Assembly (NCBI RefSeq): GCF_039697315.1
Contig: NZ_CP155619.1
Coordinates: 3,162,001-3,226,000, forward strand
Direction: 5' to 3'
Source: Pseudomonas abietaniphila
GTDB lineage: Bacteria; Pseudomonadota; Gammaproteobacteria; Pseudomonadales; Pseudomonadaceae
DNA length: 64,000 nucleotides
Shown here: positions 58,305 to 64,000 of the stretch, in pieces
How the letters are laid out: each line of letters opens with the position of its first letter
Numbering within the stretch: the first letter of the stretch is position 1
The notes under the pieces: model-generated
Told to the model about the DNA's origin: nothing
Seen by the model: only the letters and a program-made list of their open reading frames with translations
Database searches by the model: none
Translations under genes and position numbers: made by a program

Positions 58305-59606
58305 CTAGGGCTTGGTCATCTGGATGGGGGCAAAGTTGCAGATGAATACGCTGCCCTTGCCCGGCACGCTGTTGATCTCCAACGCGCCGCGATGGCGAAG
58401 TAACACATGCTTGACGATCGCTAGCCCCAGGCCTGTGCCGCCGGTATTGGAAGCCCGGCTGGAATCCACTCGATAGAAACGCTCGGTCAGGCGCGGGATA
58501 TGTTTGGGGTCGATGCCGATCCCGGAGTCCTGCACGCTCAGGTGCGCGCCTCGGCCATCGGCCCACCAGCGGATACGGATTTTGCCTTCGGCGGGCGTGT
58601 ACTTTACGGCGTTGAAAATCAGGTTGGAGAATGCACTGCGCAGTTCCGCTTCACTCCCTTTCAGGCTCCACTCGCTTTCCACATCCAGGGTGATTTCCTG
58701 ATTCTTGGCGCCAGACAGGGCCTGCGCATCGTTTTTGATGCTCTGCAGTAAGGCCGGTACGGCGACAGGCTGGTTGTCCGAGGGGTAATCCGTCGCCTCA
58801 AGCTTGGCGAGCAGCAGCAGGTCGTTGAGCAACGTCTGCATGCGGCCGCCTTGTTGCTGCATCTGTTGCAAAGCACGGACCCAGCGCGGGTTCACCTCCT
58901 CCACGTTATCCAGCAGCGTTTCCAGGTAACCGCAGATCACCGTTAATGGCGTGCGCAGTTCATGGGAGACGTTGGCCACGAAGTCCTTGCGCATTTGCTC
59001 CAGCAGATGAAGACGCGTCACGTCACGCACCAGCATCAGGTGTTCGTTGTTGCCGTAGCGAGTGATCAACATCTGAATGCGCAGGCGATCGTTGACCGGA
59101 GAAGGGATCTCCAGCGGTTCGGCGTAATTGGCGAGCTCGAAGTATTCCTTGAAGCGCGGATGGCGCACCAGATTGGTCACGGGCTGGCCGCTGTCCTGAG
59201 GTGTTTTCAGACCCAGCAGGGTTTCAGCAGCGCGGTTCCACCATTCCAGGTTGCCTTCGCTGTCGAGCATGATCACGGCGTCTTTCAGGGCCGCCGTGGA
59301 CTCTTGAACCCGGTCGATAACGGCTTGCAGACGACCGCGCACACGCTGATCGCGGCGTTGCAGGTGATAGATGCTGTCGAAGACTTCGCCCCAGAGGCCG
59401 TAGCCATCGGGCGGCGGCTCATCGGGTTTGTGATGGCGTAGCCAGTCATGCAGCCTGAGCAGCTGTTTGAGGGTCCAGGCCAGGTACAGGCCCAAGCCGA
59501 TTGCCAGGCACCCGCCATAACGGCCACTGATCAGCCCGGCCAGCAGCGAGGCCGTGACCAATAGCAGCAGATGGCGGATCAGGGTGCCATGCCAGTTTTG
59601 GTTCAA
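58305..59606 (-). CDS. phoR: phosphate regulon sensor histidine kinase PhoR
   Basis: The 433-residue inner-membrane kinase has two N-terminal hydrophobic segments (residues ~10-50), a charged region, a PAS domain (residues ~95-200), the dimerisation helix with phospho-His H215 in VSHELRTPLT, and a HATPase domain (N box AFSNLIFNAVKYTPAEGKIR, DSGIGIDPKHIPRLTERFYR, GGTGLGLAIVKH). It phosphorylates PhoB when phosphate is low. It lies 47 bp after phoB in the same operon. Confidence 0.95.
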   Translation of the reverse strand: MNQNWHGTLIRHLLLLVTASLLAGLISGRYGGCLAIGLGLYLAWTLKQLLRLHDWLRHHKPDEPPPDGYGLWGEVFDSIYHLQRRDQRVRGRLQAVIDRVQESTAALKDAVIMLDSEGNLEWWNRAAETLLGLKTPQDSGQPVTNLVRHPRFKEYFELANYAEPLEIPSPVNDRLRIQMLITRYGNNEHLMLVRDVTRLHLLEQMRKDFVANVSHELRTPLTVICGYLETLLDNVEEVNPRWVRALQQMQQQGGRMQTLLNDLLLLAKLEATDYPSDNQPVAVPALLQSIKNDAQALSGAKNQEITLDVESEWSLKGSEAELRSAFSNLIFNAVKYTPAEGKIRIRWWADGRGAHLSVQDSGIGIDPKHIPRLTERFYRVDSSRASNTGGTGLGLAIVKHVLLRHRGALEINSVPGKGSVFICNFAPIQMTKP

Positions 59607-59653
59607 TTAACGCGTCCTTGTCTTCAGCGATCGGAGTCGCTACCAAAAGCTGC

Positions 59654-60343
59654 TCAGCTTTTGGTGGAAAAACGGTAGCCAGTACCGCGGACGGTTTGTA
59701 CCAGATTTTCGTAAGCATCGCCGAGGGCTTTACGCAGGCGGCGGATGTGAACGTCCACCGTGCGCTCTTCGACGTAAACGTTGCCGCCCCAGACCTGATC
59801 GAGCAGCTGGCCGCGGGTGTAGGCGCGCTCCTGGTGGGTCATGAAGAACTGCAGCAAGCGGTATTCAGTCGGGCCCATTTCGGCAGGCTTGCCGTCGATG
59901 GTGACGCGGTGGCTGATCGGGTCCAGCAGCAGACCGCCCACTTCGATGGGCGACTCACCGTCGTTAGGGCCTGCCCGGCGCAGCACGGCTTTGAGGCGCG
60001 CAACCAGTTCACGAGGAGAGAAGGGTTTGGTGATGTAATCGTCGGCGCCGACCTCAAGACCCTGGATCTTGTTGTCCTCTTCGCCTTTGGCGGTGAGCAT
60101 GATGATCGGAATGTCGCCGGTCAGCTCATCACGCTTCAACCGACGCGCCAGCTCGATGCCGGATGTGCCGGGCAGCATCCAGTCGAGCAGGATCAAATCG
60201 GGTTTGCGATCGACGATGACCGCGTGGGCTTGCTGAGAGTTCTCTGCCTCCATGCAGTCATAGCCGGCCATTTCCAGTGCGACGGCGATCATCTCGCGAA
60301 TCGGCGCTTCGTCGTCGACGATCAGAATGCTCCTGCCAACCAT
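59654..60343 (-). CDS. phoB: phosphate regulon response regulator PhoB
   Basis: The 229-residue OmpR-type regulator has a receiver with acidic pair D10-D11, phosphoacceptor D54 ([13 protein letters not shown]) and [14 protein letters not shown], and a C-terminal winged helix ([18 protein letters not shown] segment, [15 protein letters not shown]). It binds the Pho boxes upstream of pstS, pstC and its own operon. Confidence 0.96.
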   Translation of the reverse strand: MVGRSILIVDDEAPIREMIAVALEMAGYDCMEAENSQQAHAVIVDRKPDLILLDWMLPGTSGIELARRLKRDELTGDIPIIMLTAKGEEDNKIQGLEVGADDYITKPFSPRELVARLKAVLRRAGPNDGESPIEVGGLLLDPISHRVTIDGKPAEMGPTEYRLLQFFMTHQERAYTRGQLLDQVWGGNVYVEERTVDVHIRRLRKALGDAYENLVQTVRGTGYRFSTKS

Positions 60344-60396
60344 GCCTCGAACCTCATGTCATTTAACTGTCTTGGGGCGCATTAGATAACGGAATT

Positions 60397-60414
60397 ATTG
60401 CAGTCGTGTGACAG
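60397..60414 (-). promoter_or_regulatory. Pho box of phoB-phoR
   Basis: On the minus strand CTGTCAC (60414-60408) and CTGCAAT (60403-60397) are half-sites 11 bp apart, 54 bp upstream of the phoB start. It should mediate autoregulation. Confidence 0.75.
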
Positions 60415-60514
60415 GTTAGTTCGAACGAGGCGCATTGCCCGGTCTAGCGCTAAGCTTGTGGTCTTGTCCTACAACGTTTGTCCAACCAACGACTAACAAA
60501 AAGGGAAAATACCG

Positions 60515-60895
60515 ATGGCTAAAATTTCTTCTGCTTTTATGGGCATTTTTGCTGCAGCTGCTCTGGCCTCGTCCGGGATGGCGTTTGCTCACCATCAGGC
60601 AGATACCAAAGATGGCGTCCTGGTCGATAAAAAGGGCATGACTCTTTACACGTTCGACAAAGACACCTCAGCGGGCAAATCTGTCTGCAACGATCAATGT
60701 GCAACCAACTGGCCGCCGCTGATGGCCGGTGCCAGCGATAAAGCCGAGGGCGACTGGACGATCATCAAGCGTGACGACGGTGCATCACAGTGGGTCTACA
60801 AAGGCAAGCCGTTGTATACCTTCAAGAACGACAAGGCCGCGGGTGACAAGACCGGCGACGGCAAGGGCGACGTCTGGCACGTCGCTAAACCCTGA
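60515..60895 (+). CDS. secreted repeat protein (Lipoprotein_15 / COG4315 type)
   Basis: The 126-residue periplasmic protein has a signal peptide (MAKISSAFMGIFAAAALASS, cut near AFA) and two copies of the secreted repeat: LVDKKGMTLYTFDKDTSAGK and WVYKGKPLYTFKNDKAAGDK, with CNDQCATNWPP between. There is no lipobox cysteine at the cut site, so it is probably soluble. Function is unknown. GGGAAAA lies before ATG 60515. Confidence 0.85.
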   Translation: MAKISSAFMGIFAAAALASSGMAFAHHQADTKDGVLVDKKGMTLYTFDKDTSAGKSVCNDQCATNWPPLMAGASDKAEGDWTIIKRDDGASQWVYKGKPLYTFKNDKAAGDKTGDGKGDVWHVAKP

Positions 60896-60928
60896 TTTGA
60901 CGCCTCACGCTGCGTTGATCCGCCGGGG

Positions 60929-61819
60929 TCAGCGCAGCGCATAGTCCACGACGATTCCCACAAAGATCGCCAATCCCGTCCAGTGGTTATGCAAAAAAGC
61001 CTTGAAACAGGCTTGCGGCGCTTTATCGCGCGTCGACCAGAATTCCCAGGCAAAGCATCCGGCCGCGACCAGCAGGCCCAAGAAGAAATACAGCCCGAGT
61101 TCAAACCTCGAGCCAGCCAGCATCAGGCAGAACAGCGCCAGGCACTGCAGCGTCAGGATGATCACCCGATCGGCGTCACCAAACAGCACGGCCGTGGACT
61201 TCACCCCGATTTTCAGGTCGTCCTCGCGGTCGGTCATCGCGTAATACGTGTCGTAACCCACCGTCCACAACAGATTGGCGATGTACAGCAGCCACGCAGC
61301 GGCAGGCAGGTCGCCGGTCTCGGCCGTGAACGCCATCGGCATGCCCCATGAAAACGCCGCGCCCAGCACCACTTGCGGGTAATAGGTGTACCGCTTCATG
61401 AAGGGATAGGTGGCGGCCAGGGCGAGGCCGCCGAACGACAGCCAGATCGTTGTCGAGTTAGTCAGCAGTACCAGCAGAAAGCTCAATCCCACCAGCACGG
61501 CGAACAGTATCAGCGCTTCTTTGGAGCTGACCTTGCCGCTGACCAGAGGGCGTTGCTCGGTGCGTTTGACGTGGCCGTCCACCTTGCGGTCGGCGAAGTC
61601 ATTGATCACGCAGCCAGCGGCGCGCATCAGGAACACGCCAACGACGAAGATCAGGACGTTGCCCAGCGACGGCGAACCCTTGCCTGCAATCCATAAGGCC
61701 CACAGCGTTGGCCACAGCAACAGGTAGATGCCGATCGGCTTGTCGATGCGGGTCAGTTGAATGAAGTCCCAGGTGCGCGGGTGCAGGCGGTTCAGGGACT
61801 TGAGCAGCGACAAGTACAT
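60929..61819 (-). CDS. ubiA: 4-hydroxybenzoate octaprenyltransferase UbiA
   Basis: The 296-residue inner-membrane enzyme attaches the polyprenyl chain to 4-hydroxybenzoate in ubiquinone synthesis. It has about eight hydrophobic segments and both Asp-rich motifs, NDFADRKVD and [12 protein letters not shown]. The start ATG shares its A with the ubiC stop (TGATG), so the two genes are translationally coupled. Confidence 0.95.
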   Translation of the reverse strand: MYLSLLKSLNRLHPRTWDFIQLTRIDKPIGIYLLLWPTLWALWIAGKGSPSLGNVLIFVVGVFLMRAAGCVINDFADRKVDGHVKRTEQRPLVSGKVSSKEALILFAVLVGLSFLLVLLTNSTTIWLSFGGLALAATYPFMKRYTYYPQVVLGAAFSWGMPMAFTAETGDLPAAAWLLYIANLLWTVGYDTYYAMTDREDDLKIGVKSTAVLFGDADRVIILTLQCLALFCLMLAGSRFELGLYFFLGLLVAAGCFAWEFWSTRDKAPQACFKAFLHNHWTGLAIFVGIVVDYALR

Positions 61820-62403
61820 CAGTGGCGCTCCTTGGCGGATTCAGAGGCGGCCTCGATGGCGCGCCAGACGGTCGGCAAAAATACCTCGGCGACGAGGATG
61901 CCCAAAGCCCCTCGCGTGAAGCAGGAACGACGACCCCAGAGTCCTGCGCGGTTGTCCGCGTCAGGCAGCCATCGCGCGGGGTATTGGCAAATCTGCAAAG
62001 GCCCGCGGGCGAACGCCCGGTCGCTGAACAGCAACTCGCCCAGCGAGCGAGTCCCCAGCTGATCCATGTGCAGGCCATCGTTTTCCAGCGCGGCACGTGC
62101 CGCCACGCTGCGGGCGAATACCCACTTCTCGCCATGCCCAAGCAGGTACACCTCACGCACCCAGCCTTCGCTGCCATCCGGCAGGTGCAGCGCCGCACAT
62201 TCATCTGTGCGCAACGGTTGCCAGCCTTCGAACAACGGCGTGACGCTGAAGCCATCGTGGGACAGTCGGGTCAGGCGGCGGGTCAGAGAATCTTCGTGGA
62301 ACAGCCACTCAAGGACGACGGGTGCGGGCATGTCGATCAGTTGATCGCGCAACAGCCATTCAGGCGTTGGGCATGGAGGATTTCGCTGGATCACAGTAAG
62401 CAA
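61819..62403 (-). CDS. ubiC: chorismate lyase UbiC
   Basis: The 194-residue enzyme removes pyruvate from chorismate to give 4-hydroxybenzoate, the first step of ubiquinone synthesis. The conserved [19 protein letters not shown] and the C-terminal [20 protein letters not shown] with the catalytic Arg/Glu residues are present. The start is uncertain: TTG 62403 or GTG 62394; neither has a clear Shine-Dalgarno sequence. It overlaps ubiA by one base. Confidence 0.92.
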   Translation of the reverse strand: MLTVIQRNPPCPTPEWLLRDQLIDMPAPVVLEWLFHEDSLTRRLTRLSHDGFSVTPLFEGWQPLRTDECAALHLPDGSEGWVREVYLLGHGEKWVFARSVAARAALENDGLHMDQLGTRSLGELLFSDRAFARGPLQICQYPARWLPDADNRAGLWGRRSCFTRGALGILVAEVFLPTVWRAIEAASESAKERH

Positions 62404-62597
62404 TTATTGGCAGCAATCGAGGCGGCGAGCTTAGCATGATTGAGAAGGCTGGCCGACGACCGGCTCGGGGTCTGCGCGTCGATGAAACTTGCGTGAACGC
62501 GCGGTGATCAGTAAAACGCCCAGACCTATTCGAAAAAGCGCGCGACAATCGCCGAGCGTGTGGGCACGTATAGCCTGAGAACCGAGAGAACCAACCC

Positions 62598-62765
62598 ATG
62601 AAAAAGTGGCAATGCATTGTCTGTGGCCTGATTTACAACGAAGCCGATGGTTGGCCGGATGACGGCATTGCACCGGGCACCCGCTGGGAAGATGTCCCGG
62701 AAGACTGGCTCTGCCCAGATTGCGGCGTCGGCAAAATGGATTTCGAGATGATTGAAATCGGCTGA
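62598..62765 (+). CDS. rubA: rubredoxin
   Basis: The 55-residue electron carrier binds one iron through four cysteines in CIVC (C6, C9) and CPDC (C39, C42), with the typical [20 protein letters not shown] and [10 protein letters not shown] stretches. It passes electrons from rubredoxin reductase, encoded 35 bp downstream, to a terminal acceptor such as an alkane hydroxylase or oxygen-defence enzyme. Confidence 0.95.
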   Translation: MKKWQCIVCGLIYNEADGWPDDGIAPGTRWEDVPEDWLCPDCGVGKMDFEMIEIG

Positions 62766-62800
62766 TCCGCCATGCCCCTTATCTGATTCAGGAGAGACGA

Positions 62801-63949
62801 ATGAACGCACCTGTGGTGATCGTCGGTACCGGCCTTGCGGGTTACAACCTCGCTCGGGAATTTCGCAAGCTCGATGGCGAAACGCCGCTGCTGCTGATCA
62901 CGGCCGACGACGGTCGTTCTTACTCCAAACCCATGCTTTCCACCGGCTTTGGCAAGAACAAGGAAGCCGACGGCCTGAGCATGGCCGAGCCCGGCGCCAT
63001 GGCCGAACAGCTCAACGCCGAAGTACGCACCCACACCCGCATCAGTGGCATCGACCCTGGTCACAAGCGGCTGTGGATAGGCGAAGAGTCGGTGCACTAC
63101 CGTGACCTGATCCTGGCCTGGGGCGCAGAGACCGTGCGTGTCCCGGTGGAAGGCGATGCCGGGGATGCGATTTTTCCCATCAACGATCTTGAGGACTACG
63201 CGCGCTTCCGTGCCGCAGCGGCAGGTAAACGGCGTGTGCTGATTCTTGGCGCTGGCCTGATCGGTTGTGAGTTCGCCAATGACCTCATGGTGGGCGGCTA
63301 CGAGGTCGATCTGGTGGCGCCTTGCGAGCAGGTCATGCCGACCTTGTTGCACCCGGCGGCAGCGGCGGCTGTTCAGGCCGGGCTGGAGAGTCTGGGCGCG
63401 CGTTTCCACTTGGGGCCTGTGCTGACCCGGCTGTCGCGGACGGACGATGGCCTGGAAGCGCACCTGTCCGATGGCGCCGTTCTGCCGTGTGATCTGGTGG
63501 TGTCGGCCATTGGTTTGCGGCCACGGGTCGATCTGGCGGCGGCCGCCGGCCTTGAGGTTGGCCGAGGGGTGGTCGTTGACCGCTACCTCAAGACCTCTCA
63601 CGCCAACATCTATGCACTGGGTGATTGCGCCGAAGTGGACGGGTTGAATCTGCTCTACGTGATGCCGTTGATGAGCTGCGCGCGTGCGCTGGCGCAAACA
63701 CTGGCCGGCACACCCACGCCGGTCAAATACGGCCCCATGCCGGTGACGGTGAAAACGCCAGTTTGCCCACTCGTGGTGTCGCCGCCGCCCAAGGGCCGGG
63801 AAGGCGTCTGGACCGTTGAAGGGCAGGGCGCGGACATCAAGGCGCTCTGTCACGATGCGGACGGAAACCTGCTGGGTTACGCGCTGACAGGTGCCGCCGT
63901 CATGGACAAACTGGCCTTGAACAAGGTGTTGCCACCCTTACTGGCGTAA
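62801..63949 (+). CDS. rubredoxin-NAD(+) reductase
   Basis: The 382-residue FAD enzyme reduces rubredoxin with NADH. It has the FAD-binding [20 protein letters not shown] at the N terminus, an NAD-binding [13 protein letters not shown] near residue 150 and the second FAD motif [11 protein letters not shown] near residue 270. It belongs to the AlkT/RubB group of the pyridine nucleotide-disulfide oxidoreductases and forms an operon with rubredoxin. GGAGAG lies about 5 bases before ATG 62801. Confidence 0.93.
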   Translation: MNAPVVIVGTGLAGYNLAREFRKLDGETPLLLITADDGRSYSKPMLSTGFGKNKEADGLSMAEPGAMAEQLNAEVRTHTRISGIDPGHKRLWIGEESVHYRDLILAWGAETVRVPVEGDAGDAIFPINDLEDYARFRAAAAGKRRVLILGAGLIGCEFANDLMVGGYEVDLVAPCEQVMPTLLHPAAAAAVQAGLESLGARFHLGPVLTRLSRTDDGLEAHLSDGAVLPCDLVVSAIGLRPRVDLAAAAGLEVGRGVVVDRYLKTSHANIYALGDCAEVDGLNLLYVMPLMSCARALAQTLAGTPTPVKYGPMPVTVKTPVCPLVVSPPPKGREGVWTVEGQGADIKALCHDADGNLLGYALTGAAVMDKLALNKVLPPLLA

Positions 63950-64000
63950 TTAGCTGTCGTTCTGTCGGATAAGGCACGTTTTAGTTGATACAAACGTGGC

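Overview
The window is a stretch of Pseudomonas chromosome, most likely from the P. fluorescens lineage. Three things suggest this: the gene neighbourhoods (uvrD - GGDEF/EAL - rccR - pycR - pycA - pycB; aspA - LysR - purE - purK; MFS - pstS-C-A-B - phoU; phoR/phoB; ubiA/ubiC; rubredoxin and its reductase), the high G+C coding sequence, and about fifteen copies of the short palindromic REP/REPIN repeats (GTGGGAGCGAGCTTGCTCGC type) that fill Pseudomonas intergenic gaps. No rRNA, tRNA, prophage, transposase or CRISPR array was seen.

Layout. 1-4 kb: the tail of a CobW/ZigA metallochaperone GTPase, a Cys-rich secreted protein, a second CobW GTPase, a DUF3301 protein, pdxY and a hotdog thioesterase. 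4-10 kb: a CPA2 cation/proton antiporter, an SMI1/KNR4 protein, a Tim44-like membrane protein and uvrD. 10-18 kb: a c-di-GMP protein with a degenerate GGDEF site, then the gluconeogenic block rccR, pycR and pycA-pycB (two-subunit pyruvate carboxylase) with candidate operators. 18-23 kb: a PaiB/GNAT/GNAT operon divergent from a MocR regulator, and a YeeE-type sulfur-compound transporter. 23-31 kb: transketolase, a bestrophin-like channel, acetylpolyamine amidohydrolase with a polyamine-binding protein, an AraC regulator and an orphan NadS-like antitoxin. 31-38 kb: an asparagine/aspartate block (ansA, AGCS symporter, aspA), a LysR regulator and purEK. 38-42 kb: small envelope proteins, a hexose-phosphate mutarotase, a thioesterase and an MFS carrier.

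42-47 kb is the anomalous part. Three related delta-60-repeat genes, each encoding seven repeats (a predicted seven-bladed beta-propeller), lie between the MFS gene and pstS in more A+T-rich DNA. Two have become one 948-codon ORF because a stop codon turned into TAC. The third carries an in-frame TAG that cuts off the seventh repeat. Between them is a 347-bp scar that joins pieces of pstS, pstA and the MFS 3' end. The order is what a tandem duplication of [MFS - propeller - pst] would leave if its middle had collapsed.

47-64 kb: the complete PhoB-regulated pst operon (pstS with a triple Pho half-site, pstC with its own Pho box, pstA, pstB, phoU), a PA5364-like response regulator, an M23 peptidase, a CorC/HlyC-type protein, phoB-phoR with a Pho box, a small secreted protein, ubiC-ubiA, rubredoxin and rubredoxin reductase.
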